Of a stretch of DNA of 64,000 nt, positions 36,407 to 46,165 are shown piece by piece. Made by a program: the position numbers and the translations under genes. This DNA is from Xiphias gladius (lineage: Eukaryota; Chordata; Actinopteri; Istiophoriformes; Xiphiidae): positions 5,006,521 to 5,070,520 of the forward strand of contig NC_053418.1 in assembly GCF_016859285.1 (NCBI RefSeq). Reading direction: 5' to 3'. Position 1 is the first letter of the stretch. Every line of letters starts with the position of its first letter. The notes beneath the pieces were generated by a model. It saw only the letters and a list, made by a program, of their open reading frames with translations. It did not search any database and was not told where the DNA came from.

Positions 36407-37983
36407 TCATGTCTGCTCCACTTCTGCTATATGACACATCAAAAAGGTAGAGGGGGCTTTGTCTGAACCTGGCAAGGGGTTCAAAATGGATTGAAGGAGA
36501 GAGGGAGGAAAGACATTTAGCAAAGTGAGGTAAACTGTCTCAACACCAAATGCCCAGAAATTCTGGTAACTTATCTCACCTACCTGAACAAATACGACGG
36601 TACCCCTCCCCCCCACACATCGTATATAATGATTGAATATCACTAATATTTATTAGTAATTATTTCGCTGTCATTTGATGAATAACACAGACAGTTGGAA
36701 ACTAATTAAATGTCTCTTTCTGAAAGTCAGTGAGGCTTCTTTCATAGCCAGAAAGGGACCGGTATCTGCAGCAGTGTTAAATACATTAGAGGTAATATCA
36801 AAATCATACCCACCTCCCCTGGAGAAATAAATCATGCCTGACGGGGGGGCTTAAAGGATGTGTTCACATATTTTGACAGACATGTTCTATCTTAAAACAA
36901 TACTTATTTGCCCGTATGTGTATTGAAACAATTTATGCTGGCTGTAATCACCCCCCCCTCCAATTCATACTGACCGTTAAGAGATCCCTTCCTAATGTGC
37001 TTCCGATCAAAGAGATGGGGGACGAAATCCACAGTCCTCATTCTGTGAAAGAAAATTTCTTCTAAAGTTGGGCTAAAGCTTGTACGACGCCTCAGCAGTA
37101 TGAGCTAGTAAAATCAAGTGGGTTATGATCTATTTAGTATGAAATCCCCCCCTTACTGTTTTTGTTGACAGTTTTACCCTGCTGAGCTGTGGTGGAATAG
37201 CAACACAAACAGGGAATTTCACGGTATAAAGGCTGTAGCTTTGGAAGATAATCACGTGATTTGACTCACTCAGACTGCTTCAGACTGTCATATTAGTTTT
37301 AGCTGAACTTTATTGAACATTTTTGCGGAGAAACTGTGGGTTTTGCTACAAATCTCTCCCATTGAATATGCATTAGGAAGAGATCGTTTTATTGGCAGTC
37401 TAGAGAACAGGAACAATTACAAAGATCATTTATTCTTTAAATGTTAAAAATGTTTAAAGAAAACGAGTGCTTTACTAGTTCAAATACCATGGGAAGGCCT
37501 AGTACATTTGCCCTTCAACATTTATGTCCCTGTTTTGCAATATCCCTAATAGGTTTTATATGTACTGTTAATAAAACACTATTTGAACAGTAAAGTGCTG
37601 TTATTAAAAACCAAGTTAACAATAATCCCTGCCCTGATGCAAGGTCACCAGACATTTTTGCTGCAGTCATTTTTGATTAAACAAGTGTTCCTCATTACTG
37701 CTCTTATTCAACTCTCATGGAGCAGCGGGACATGCACTCTTGATGGCTATTTTGCCAAAATGATTTTGGAAAGGTGAGGATAAGCATCTTCGATTTAAGG
37801 ACATACCTACATTGCAGAGGTGGTGTAACAAAAATGTCTCGTAATATTAGTATTATTAGTTGGTTGCTTTTTATTTTTCTTCCGCAATTCTAAACTTGTT
37901 TCAGTGAAACTTCCTTAATTTGTTTTTTCAGAGAGAGAAAAGAAAAACCAGACCAGATGGTGACCCAAGACCAGACTTGCTAA
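14396..37983 (+). CDS. Sushi domain-containing protein 2 (SUSD2), complete
   Basis: Fourteen exons join in frame to 831 residues plus stop, close to the roughly 820 residues of mammalian SUSD2: 14396-14465, 14706-14901, 16454-16602, 17074-17431, 18249-18450, 21149-21234, 21335-21603, 21994-22137, 22731-22895, 23459-23710, 24605-24883, 25298-25474, 33101-33197 and 37932-37983. Domain order is signal peptide (1-24), somatomedin-B-like with eight cysteines (about 28-62), an IPT-like and NIDO-associated region, AMOP (about 260-443), von Willebrand D type with GDPH (about 445-640), Sushi/CCP (about 725-782), a transmembrane helix (about 787-807) and a short basic tail. SUSD2 is a type I cell-surface glycoprotein linked to adhesion, galectin-1 binding and tumour biology in mammals. 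Intron 12 is 7.6 kb and intron 13 is 4.7 kb. No frameshift or internal stop was found, so the gene looks functional. Confidence 0.95.
14706..14901 (+). CDS. susd2 exon 2: somatomedin-B-like domain
   Basis: Reads [20 protein letters not shown] and onward to [10 protein letters not shown], giving the eight cysteines of a somatomedin-B fold, then [14 protein letters not shown]. The phase fits the acceptor after ttatgag at 14705, not the more obvious atgcag at 14718, which would shift the frame. Confidence 0.88.
15188..15231. repeat. (GT)n microsatellite in susd2 intron 2
   Basis: About 22 GT units, preceded by a short (AT)n. A probable polymorphic marker. Confidence 0.95.
16454..16602 (+). CDS. 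susd2 exon 3
   Basis: Encodes [10 protein letters not shown], then [18 protein letters not shown] and SGEYLS. The SPLLYE(S/T)G..PF.VS pattern is strongly conserved with mammalian SUSD2 and corresponds to an IPT/TIG-like segment. Confidence 0.92.
17074..17431 (+). CDS. susd2 exon 4
   Basis: Encodes [20 protein letters not shown], then [34 protein letters not shown] and GNIRI. It has potential N-glycosylation sites (NAT, NSS, NGS). The acceptor is cactgttag. Confidence 0.93.
17860..18175. repeat. Family R1 MITE-like fragments in susd2 intron 4
   Basis: Contains blocks such as gattagacttttggcagaaa and aatcaacagcactgctgata, with an inverted end near gttagtttcagcc. It resembles the better copy at 20757-21098 but is degraded. 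Confidence 0.5.
18249..18450 (+). CDS. susd2 exon 5: start of AMOP region
   Basis: Encodes [20 protein letters not shown], then [20 protein letters not shown] and [16 protein letters not shown]. The C..W..LPNFL.EL..CPCTL.QA.AD.GRF pattern is diagnostic for SUSD2-like AMOP proteins. Confidence 0.94.
18655..20075. mobile_element. Probable non-autonomous DNA transposon in susd2 intron 5
   Basis: The left end, attcaagaaagcgggttaag (18660-18679), resembles the reverse complement of the right end, ttccagagagcaagtttaac. Both continue into CTGAG-type sequence near the ends (left at 18687-18691, right at about 20030-20070). The core includes an 85-codon minus-strand frame (18697-18954) without a motif I recognise. 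The pattern recalls Harbinger-type teleost MITEs, but family and target-site duplication are not settled. Confidence 0.45.
20757..21098. repeat. Longest copy of dispersed AT-rich family R1
   Basis: About 340 bp, running from the attattttcattatcaatta region to ctaatctttgcagctc. Internal signature blocks are tttggtctataaaatgtgaa and gagcccaaagtgacgtcttc. Related copies are at 10935, 17860, 43335, 48805, 50434 and 58325. It lies in susd2 intron 5. Confidence 0.75.
21149..21234 (+). CDS. susd2 exon 6: AMOP
   Basis: Encodes [20 protein letters not shown] then RCFRAIQA. The acceptor is ttgtttcag and the donor gccag/gtagga. The cysteine spacing matches the AMOP domain. Confidence 0.93.
21335..21603 (+). 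CDS. susd2 exon 7: AMOP
   Basis: Encodes [18 protein letters not shown], then [39 protein letters not shown] and [15 protein letters not shown] and the SFYYCCLW block are hallmark AMOP/SUSD2 sequence. Confidence 0.95.
21994..22137 (+). CDS. susd2 exon 8: vWD start with GDPH
   Basis: Encodes [20 protein letters not shown] then KGEYYLV. GDPH is the autoproteolytic motif seen in SUSD2 and mucin vWD domains, where cleavage occurs between D and P. FTFDG and YTFNGKGEY match the family. Confidence 0.95.
22731..22895 (+). CDS. susd2 exon 9: vWD
   Basis: Encodes [20 protein letters not shown] then [18 protein letters not shown] and WMDLH. The SDV.EVRLA and WMDL blocks match SUSD2. Confidence 0.93.
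23459..23710 (+). CDS. susd2 exon 10: vWD end
   Basis: Encodes [20 protein letters not shown], then [20 protein letters not shown] and [18 protein letters not shown] to FDFGAD. The H..GLLG..N.DP.DD motif is typical of vWD calcium-site regions. Confidence 0.94.
24605..24883 (+). CDS. susd2 exon 11
   Basis: Encodes [20 protein letters not shown], then HDPAFVPAF and [15 protein letters not shown] to LRP. This is the linker between vWD and Sushi, conserved with mammalian SUSD2. Confidence 0.92.
25298..25474 (+). CDS. susd2 exon 12: Sushi/CCP domain
   Basis: Encodes [20 protein letters not shown], then [12 protein letters not shown] and [14 protein letters not shown]: four cysteines and the conserved W of a complement-control (Sushi) module. 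Confidence 0.95.
28587..28705 (+). pseudogene. 5S rRNA-derived sequence (SINE head)
   Basis: About 119 bp aligns end to end with vertebrate 5S rRNA. It starts gcttatgaccataccaacct and carries the internal promoter blocks gagctaagcagcg (A box) and gatgggagaccgcctggg (C box), then ccaggtgctgtaagg. Substitutions are scattered, for example cgtccaatc for the usual cgtctgatc. There is no poly(T) terminator; it runs straight into a tRNA-like unit, so it is a SINE component and not a working 5S gene. Confidence 0.88.
28587..28961 (+). mobile_element. Composite 5S rRNA + tRNA-derived SINE
   Basis: The 5S-like head is followed at about 28709 by a tRNA-like unit with an A box (tggctcaggaggtagagc) and a B box (ggtttgatccc). 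A body and a teleost-type 3' tail (aagtgctttgagtggtcgat through gcactgtataagtgcag to tccatttacc) follow. Both heads carry pol III promoters. The host site is susd2 intron 12, sense orientation. It may be one dimeric SINE family or a nested insertion. Confidence 0.75.
33101..33197 (+). CDS. susd2 exon 13: transmembrane segment
   Basis: Encodes [20 protein letters not shown] then [12 protein letters not shown](R): a 20-residue hydrophobic helix followed by a basic stop-transfer stretch, as expected for a type I membrane protein. The donor is gacag/gtgggt. Confidence 0.9.
34228..34892 (+). mobile_element. Internally deleted Tc1/mariner element with IR/DR end
   Basis: TA target duplications (34226-34227 and 34893-34894) flank 29-bp terminal inverted repeats that match at 27 of 29 positions (cagtcctggtt...ttattggcacccct). 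On the left, an inner direct repeat (gacagaattattggcatctt, about 34435) lies ~200 bp inside the outer one, the IR/DR layout of Tc1-like fish transposons such as the Sleeping Beauty group. The right inner repeat appears lost. Total length of 665 bp against about 1.6 kb for complete elements shows an internal deletion. Confidence 0.9.
34592..34858 (+). pseudogene. Tc1-like transposase N-terminal remnant
   Basis: An 88-codon frame beginning [19 protein letters not shown] aligns with the paired-like helix-turn-helix start of Tc1 transposases (M.KT.ELSE...; [27 protein letters not shown]). The frame then stops. The catalytic DDE domain is absent, so it cannot encode a working transposase. Confidence 0.85.
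36368..36402. repeat. (GT)n microsatellite in susd2 intron 13
   Basis: About 17 GT units inside the last susd2 intron. Confidence 0.95.
37932..37983 (+). CDS. susd2 exon 14: cytoplasmic tail and stop
   Basis: Follows the acceptor tgttttttcag and encodes [16 protein letters not shown]-stop. Phase 2 joins exactly to exon 13. The short charged tail fits a type I protein, but its sequence is not conserved with mammals, so this exon rests on splice and phase logic. Confidence 0.75.
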
Positions 37984-40900
37984 ACCATCAAAGTGCCTTT
38001 CGGATTATGGATCACACTACTAACACTGAAACCTTCAACTACGTGGCACATGGCAACACACGTTTATAGCTGAGCATTTGGAAATCATATGCAGTCGTGT
38101 TGTTCATCGGGACGGTGGTCTTCTCATGACCTGTTGGCCTTATCAGGAGAACCTCGGGAGCTGGTTAGGCTTTCAGCGTGTTGTTCGGCCTCGTGTTTTC
38201 ACTCTTGTTTAGTTTGGAAAACTTCCAGGTTGTTGTAAATGGTGCATGGGGTGAGGATTGAGGGTACTGAAGTTGAGGAAAAATGCAATGGCTGCTTCTA
38301 TATTCCTGTTTTGCATGACTGAATCTTCGCTCTTCGCTCTCCGATGTTCGCTAGAGAGAGAGCTGTGCAAATACTACATAGAGATATCATCATTACAATC
38401 AACACTCCCTTCTCCTTTTCAGTTTAAAATAGGACCAGATGTGTTCATATTCGTGTCAGTTGTGAAGCGAACCTGATCATTCTTCGGTTGAAAGACTTTA
38501 AACTCATATGCAGCCTTTGTGTAGGTTCACAGCCGTTAGTCAAATGAAGGGTTTTGCTGAGTGACTGAGCCAGAAAAATCCACAGATGTTACATAAGGGT
38601 GGCCTTTTTGCACTGTATGAACACTTGGTTTCTCAGTTTTCTTTTTACTATCACATGTCTGTATTTGAAAACTATTGACTGAATGAACATAAATATTGAA
38701 ATAAGAAATGAATGAGGGAAACATTAAATGATTGTGCAGAATTCAGACCTTGTGCATTTTTTTATTGGCAGTTAGTGGAGTGTAGCGTGTGCACGTGTGT
38801 GTGCGTCTGTGCGCGCCGGAGCGCCCTTCAGAGCTGAGAAACAAAGACTCATCCCCACCTTGAGCCTGCGAGCAGGCATCGTCTGGCAGCGCCGCCTGCC
38901 CTTTTGGCCACACCATCGTCTCATGTTACCCAGCGGTCTTCTCTACTTTGAACCTGACTCACTTCTCCTTTTCCAAAACAAAGCCCTTGGGGGGGTAAAA
39001 GGAAACAGCGTGACAGGGTCCCGTGTGGCTGATCCTTGGGAGTGATAGGTGGGGGTCCAGCTGGGGAAGAAGAAGGGCTCTTGTTGGAGACTAATTGAAA
39101 TAACCTGGCCCGCTGGACACAGAAGGCTTTGAAGTTTTTTGCCGCATGTGAACACTGTTTCCTAACTAGCATTGTGCAATGCTGTACCCATTACGAGCCT
39201 CTGCAGACACTGGCTGCTGCCGCTCTGTCATGCCTCAGGGACTTTTGGGACCCTATTGTTTTTCACATTAAAAAAACATTATGTTCTTTGTGAGCATAAA
39301 GAAGTACACATGCACCCACATTATATGTGTTGTTACCTGGTAATGAAACCAGTCCTGAAACCCTCACAAAGGACAAGTAACCCTCGCTGCGTGTCGCTGT
39401 CTGAGGTCTCTCTACAGTATCACCTTAGATTTGACTCGCTCGCTGTATAATCTCCTAACTGAGTGCAAATTTCCCTGCTTTCATGTGTCAGTCAGTGCTT
39501 ACAAGAGAGGCAATGGAGCAAGCTCCTGCATCTGTTTGCAGAGTCAGATGCTGATTAATTGCGTATGGATGAAAGCAGAGGGCTTTTCATCTCTGTGGGA
39601 GACTGTTTTAACTCTGAATGTTTATGCTCGCTTATCATCCCAACAACCCAGCGTAATTAGTTCAATCAAATTCAAACACAAGTAAATGCTAATGTGTTCT
39701 GTGGAGGCCTGTTGCTTTCACGTGGGACTTTTCCCATTTCTCAGATCTCCCCTACATCCCTGGATTATGAAGAAAGGCTTCTGAAGTGGCTTTTGGATGA
39801 GGCTTTTGTTTTGGGTGTGCTTTTCTGTTTCATGTCAACTCCAGCTTTGCAGGTGGGCTTTGTCCCTTACCTCCTAATACCTCATGGTTGAGCAGTGCCT
39901 TCTGATGTTAACTCCTAATTTTAAGGCGTAGGTTGAAATAAAGACTGATTTCAGGATTAAGGTGTTTGCCCAAACACAGAGTTTTGTGTTTGAGTTTGTC
40001 ACTGGCAGCACGAACACTTAACATTGGGGAGAAGATTTTAGCAAAGTCAGCTAATCCTAAAATAGATAAAAACAAAATCTGGATTTTTTTTTTTTTAATA
40101 TACGTTTGTTATACTTTATTTTCATATTCTCTTTTTTGAAACGTAGGACAATCCTAAAACAAATAAGCATGAGCGTTAACTCATGACACAGATTCAAAAT
40201 CCAATGAAAGACTTGAGGCTCTTGAACATATCAATATGCAACAAAAATATACACATCAATACAGTACATTCATATACTCTTTGTGCAAACATTGCGCTAA
40301 TACAATGAAAAACCACATAAGGTAAATAAGTCCTACAGTTTGAAGATAAAACTAACTAATTTTAAAACTCTCTGTATAAGAAATTATAATTCAACATCAC
40401 TCCAGTTTTTCTCATATATCCTCAATGTCATGCATTTTATTTTATTTTGTCATGCATTTACTGGACTTCCTGGATTGTATATTTCAACTACTTTAGTCTT
40501 GAAGTGTTCTGCTTTTCCAAATTCCGGTGAATTCGCTTCAGTGCCGTGATTCTAAATAAATATTCACAAGCTCAGTTTGCTTGGTTCTTAAGCGAAGCTG
40601 CGAGTCTTTTTCAGAGCAGTTGGCACACCGGGCAGGCAGAATCCACAGTCCACCAGTGCAAGCCAGAGCTGAACCTCAGCTTCTGTGAGGACCCAGACGT
40701 GTCCCTTCAGACACAAACTTCTTTTTACATTAACACTCAGTATAACTTTATCACTCACAGGCCAGCTACTAAGTTCCTACCTCTCAGTCATCAACATCAG
40801 AGGCTGAACTTCATCCCCCGAGGCACTGTAATCCACTCAGCGACCGGCAGCCGTTAGGACCCAAGGCTCATTTTTCATTGGAGTCAGTTCTTTTTATAAT

Positions 40901-43334
40901 GGAGTACGTCATTCTCCCAGGCCACAGAAAAGGCAGATACCTCACTTTACTACACCGCAGATGAGCGTAGCAGAGCAAAACAGACCCAGCATGCCCAATC
41001 CACCCTTACAGATGTTCATACTAGAGCATGCCCAACACAGGAAGCCATTAAAGAGTAAATCAATCAGTCAGCGCTGTGGAAACCAGGGGGACAAACCTAC
41101 ATGGAAAGCTTGTGGAGGGGCACATCGCCAGGGGAGTGAGATGCACTACGCAACTTGTACCGAATAGAAATTCATTGTAGGCTCTTGGAAACTTGTGTTT
41201 TCATAAATGTGAGAGCTGGGTGGAAGCTATTTCCTGATTTGGAGTGATTCAAATGCAAAACATTGGAGGGTACTGACAAAACAGAAGCGAGAGGAGGAAA
41301 TAAATAAAGAATTGTTAGCCTTCGCCTTTTATTTGCCTAGAAGGGGAATATTTTCAAAGCTCATACTCATCCTGAGAAATCATTTCAGTGGTGTTAATCC
41401 TCAAACAACATTCCCCTCTGATTTCTCAACCGAAAGGAATACAAACCATTTTCAAAATGGAGCTTTTATACACGGATCAACTGTTCTCATGAATAAAGAT
41501 TTGCATCGTGGCACTTCATGGCAGGCAAAGATGAAGCTGTGCTTAGTCCCGGTTGTTTTCCTTTGAAGAAGTTCGGCCCTTACAGACACAAACTCATTTT
41601 TCCTGTGATCCTGCTTCACTGCTTTCCATATCTCATTTTAACCAAAAATGACCGCAACCTGCCAACCTTGAGACTAGATTCCATCTACTTCAATCACATC
41701 CCATTTACTGCCACATGTTTTATTGTCTTGTGGTCTTTAATTTACTCACCACTGAGCTGGAACAGGCAATAGATGTTTTTGGATTTGACAGCTCTTGCGT
41801 TTTCAGCAACATGCTCTTACAAAAAGAAAAAAAAAAAAAAGGTTTCTTTTCCATAACTTGAAATGCTTTTTTCCAATCATCATTTTATTGTCACATGTCA
41901 CTGCCAGACATCAACAATAATGGCATCTGTCCCAGGGAGAACCTCCAATCACACACGCACTCTCAGATATAATCTGTCAAAGGATAACTTTATTCTCATA
42001 TACTTTAAGTCCCAGTATGTAAACCTGAGTCAGCTATGCGCTGACTTTAGATTTATGATAGCACCTGTCTGTTAGCACAGATCAAAATGTTTCAAAGTAA
42101 ACTGTTCCAGCAGGCATGGGAATTCCCATCAAATCCAGCTCCAGAATCCCCCGAGATCATCAAGAACTTTGTTCTTGACATCAGAGATAAAGCTTTGCAA
42201 TCCTCCCCAACCATTAAGCTTAATGATCTGCTTAACTAGCTGCGTTATGCCAAAGCTAGTTCCAAGAAGAAAGACAACTTCAAAAGGCACATATTCCTCC
42301 ATGCTTGGTTTGTGTTTTCCCCCCTTTTTCTCCTTATCGTGCACTATGGAACTTGTGCGATGCACAGATATGATAAAGAAGGAATTAAATCTCCGCTCTG
42401 TGTACGTGGAGTTTCATCTAAGGATTTGTTTGTGTGTGTCTGTGTGTGAGCGCGCGCAGTCTGAAGCCTCGTCCGACACCACACACATACAGTGTACACG
42501 TCTTTCAAGTGAAACCATGTCGTTTTATACCAGCCCACACTTACCTCCGTCTCATCTTTTACATTTACTTTTATATTAGTGCCTTACATAAGAATATCTT
42601 AATATTCAGTGAGTACAACATGCGTTCCTCTTTCGCTGTCATTTAATCGGCTGCAAGTAGGTTGTTTGTTTGCTACGTATATATTCTATTAAGTTTTAAT
42701 GTGATTGCACGACGAGGAATTCGCAGTTTGTTTATGGAGACACTACCCGACTTTCACGACTTCAGCACTAAGGTTTGAAATGCAGTTAGCCCATATTCTC
42801 AGACTCTAGATGCAGATATTGTCTGCTGTCTAGACACACTCGCCAGTGGTATCTCTGAGTGTTCGTCTCTGTGTGTGTCTGCGCATATACCTGCCTGTGA
42901 ATGTGCAATTCATATCGGGGAGGGGGGGCACTGAAGGTCCTTTTCAGGACTCATTGTTTATTCTGTCTTCCTCAGAATGTCTGAACCAACAAGGTCACAG
43001 ATCTCATAAGTATTCATATTCCCGTCCCTGCTCAGCCCTGCACTAATTGAGATGACACCGCAGCCACAGCATCATCAGCTTAATATCTTGTTATTAATAT
43101 TAATTTAACGGAGGAGGAGTTACAGTTTGTTCCTGTCCTGACATTCAGACTGGCATATCGACCGCTAAAAAGTGGCTTTGAATGTGCTTATTCAGGAATT
43201 ACTTCACACTGTTATCAACACGCAATACGTACGGCGTCGCTGTTCTCTGGCCGTCCATCTAAACAACTCAGTGCACTATGCAGGTATTTAAAAGGCATAT
43301 TATTTTATGATTTTGAGCTAAAACCGCTAAATGA
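37984..43334. other. susd2 3' UTR (extent unknown) and intergenic DNA
   Basis: No coding domain is recognised. The first few hundred bases are probably the susd2 3' UTR, but I found no clear AATAAA close downstream. Poly(A/T) runs occur near 40087-40098 and 41826-41841. Confidence 0.5.
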
Positions 43335-43580
43335 TTCAATGTCAGCTACTATTTTGGTAAGCGGTTAATAGTTTGTCATTTTTCAAGCCAAAATGTCAAA
43401 CGTTCACTGGTTCCAGTTTATAAAATGTGTTTTTCTTTGTGTCATATCATTGTAAATCATTATCTTTGGATTCTGGACAAAACAAGCACTTTGAAATCAA
43501 GATGGGCATTTTTTTTTAACTGCTTTTATTTTTTTTGACATTTTCTACACTAACCAATTAATCAGTTAATCAACAAAATA
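43335..43580. repeat. Family R1 copy
   Basis: Contains tcaagccaaaatgtcaaacg, tccagtttataaaatgtg and the terminus acactaaccaattaatcagt. These match the internal signatures of the 20757-21098 copy in diverged form. Confidence 0.6.
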
Positions 43581-43835
43581 ACAAAAATAGCGGTATTACC
43601 CTATTTCACCCACATATGTTGTATGGTGTAGTTTGAATCCATTAACTTGAACCTTTAGCCTGAACATTGATACATTTTTATTTTAATTGTCCTTTCAAAA
43701 AAATTTCGCATGAAACATCTATTCCTTATGCGCTGACTGAAAGGTGCCGCTTCGTGTTGGCTCACTGTAAGATATATGGCATCTTTCTTGAAATTTTACT
43801 ATAGAGGAATAGTTGAATATTTTCATTATCTTTGA

Positions 43836-44290
43836 AGAAATAGTTTCGACATTTCGGGAAACGTAGATTAGACAATTGATACCACTCTCATGTCTTGCAT
43901 GGTAAAAACACCAGTACCTGGTTTTAATGTTGTGGCTGAACAGTGTTTTGTAGCTGGAGCCAGCAGCCGATTAGCTTAGCATAGCATCAAAGACTGGCGT
44001 TGGGGGGGAATGAGGGTGAAACTGAAGAGTTAAAACAACAGTCTGCTGTTTTTTGGGGGTTATGTGGTGGACTATTTTCTGGCCGTGAACACTTGCCAGG
44101 CCGCCAGGAAGTCATTGGACCCAACCAAGAAATTTTCAAGCATGTGAGCGCCCAATGAAAACAGCATCCTGAAATTTTTACATTTGGTTTTTTTGTACAG
44201 ATCACACCATCTAGAAATAACATGTTGATTAATAAGCTCTAGAAATGCTGGAAGTGGATTTTGTCAGTCGTCTCAAGTCTCGGCAAGAGA
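43836..44290. repeat. Dispersed family R3 copy, with a hairpin fragment inserted
   Basis: The head agtttcgacatttcgggaaa and the block ttagcttagcatagcatca match 56640-56905. The tail (gtacagatcacaccatctag through tgttgattaataagctctag) matches the reverse complement of the distal part of that copy, so the element is palindromic or rearranged. A stray accagtacctggttttaatgttgtggctga (quoted here as ctggttttaatgttgtgg) block near 43910-43938 matches one arm of the 61028-61077 hairpin. Confidence 0.65.
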
Positions 44291-45789
44291 GCGAACCAAA
44301 GAACAAGAATCCTTGTTGGTTTTTATTTGTAAGAATTTGACATAAACATTTCTTAAGTCCACTGATTCACAACCAACGTGTCAAACTCAAATGCAATCTG
44401 CAATAATCTGAGACTGTAGCTGCCAGTCTGTGTAGTGCTGTACTGTGCGGCACAATGTAATTCTCTGGATGCAAACTGAAATCTTCCAACTTTCCTTCTC
44501 CTCCAGGTTCACTGGGATTTGCAGGGCAAGGATGTGTCACGCTTTCCGAATTGAGCGTTGGAAGACTGCATGACACAGTTTCCCCTGACTAGTTTCATTT
44601 TATAATTGGGACGGAGATGTAGTAACTACATGGTGTATTAGCAGAGACTGTGCAGGGGATCGCCTTGTTTATAGCTTGAAACCATAAATCTGCAAACTGT
44701 GTTTATGTTTTCACTCGGCCACAAAATGTTTATCTGCCGAAATTAAATATGACGTCAGGATGCTTTTCATCTTCCTTTTGTACAACCCCTGTAAACAGTG
44801 TAGACATACCAATGTTTGCATCCTCAAAGTGTTTTTCTCATCAGCAGTTTACACTTTGCATATGGTGGCTTGTGGTTGTCTCAGTGCATTCCTTGAAGGG
44901 ACGCAACGAGAAAGACACCCATCAGAGGATGTTTGCAATGTTGACGAATTTGACATGGTAAAAAAACGAGCTGCAGTCTAAAAACAAGTCTGGCCACAAT
45001 ATAACCCACAATGCGAAACCCCCTGGAGTTGTTTGTGCTCAAAATGAGCATTTGGATTGAGGTTGATTCAGTGTGGTGACCACTTTCTACAGTCATTTGA
45101 AGACCAGGCTCAGACAGGCCACAAAAAGAAATGCACTACTTCAGAATGTAAAGAGAACGTTCAGATAATTTTATATTTTTCAGCTTCAACATAACAGGGA
45201 ATCCTAGAATTTTCTTCAGGACCATCTATTTCCAGGTAGATATTTAAGTTCTATATCAAGTCACATTCCAGCCCAGTAGAGATCAGAGATTCAAGCTTCG
45301 GTACCATGGCCCTCTGTGCTCCGTATCCCTTTCCGAGTAGATATGAATATAGCAGCGATGCTCTTCTACCATTAGCAGCTCTTTTTTGAGGGTGAGTCAG
45401 ATGTACCGTCATTGTCAGCCCACAACAGAGATCCATCTCAGGGTGACTCCCACAAACCAGCGCAGTGGGTGGGAACATTGTTCCATGGCGGGAAGTGCAG
45501 CATTGCTGACCAACATCCTTCTGGCCTCTGGCTCTTTTCCTGACCTATGATGAGTTGATGCAAAAATATTTCTGATTCAGAAGAATGATGATTGCGAGGC
45601 TGTTATCCATGATGTCCTTGTTTTTGTTATCAATAAAGGATACAATAGGGGGGAAAAAAAAAAATGCTCATTTTGTTCCACAGTATTAGTTTCGAGTAAG
45701 ACTGAGTTATACGGTCTTCCAGTCAGTGAACAATAGAAGTTCAGCAATGCAAACTACATTTTCCAAAACTGTGACTGATCACACATCAG

Positions 45790-46165
45790 CTCGTAGATTT
45801 AAATGTGTCACACTTACCGATCACTTGCCCGTCTAGCGTATAGCTCTCATTGCTTCTGTTTTCGGTGGAAGAAAGCTCTGATAAACCCTCTGTAGCGGCG
45901 GAGTTGGCGGCTAGCTGGTGAAGACAGCGGCGCGTTTAGCAGCGAGAGAACCGCGTATTTCCGTCAGGAGCTTGGAAGCAGAGCTAGAGGGACAATGACT
46001 GTTGGGCCTAAAATTAATCAGGTGGCCAGCAACATGACTCGATTGGAAGGCTAATTCTGCTCTGCGTCTGCTAGTAAATAGGCTACTGTTCGCTAACCCC
46101 CTCGCCTCGACAGCTCTATAAGGTGATAATATGTTAGCGTTGTGTTTACAGCTTGATACAGTAAA
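45790..46165. repeat. Dispersed family R2 copy
   Basis: Shares gcggctagctgg, gcgcgtttagcagc and gcgttgtgtttacagcttga-type blocks, in the same order, with 60290-60445. A diverged teleost repeat. Confidence 0.5.
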
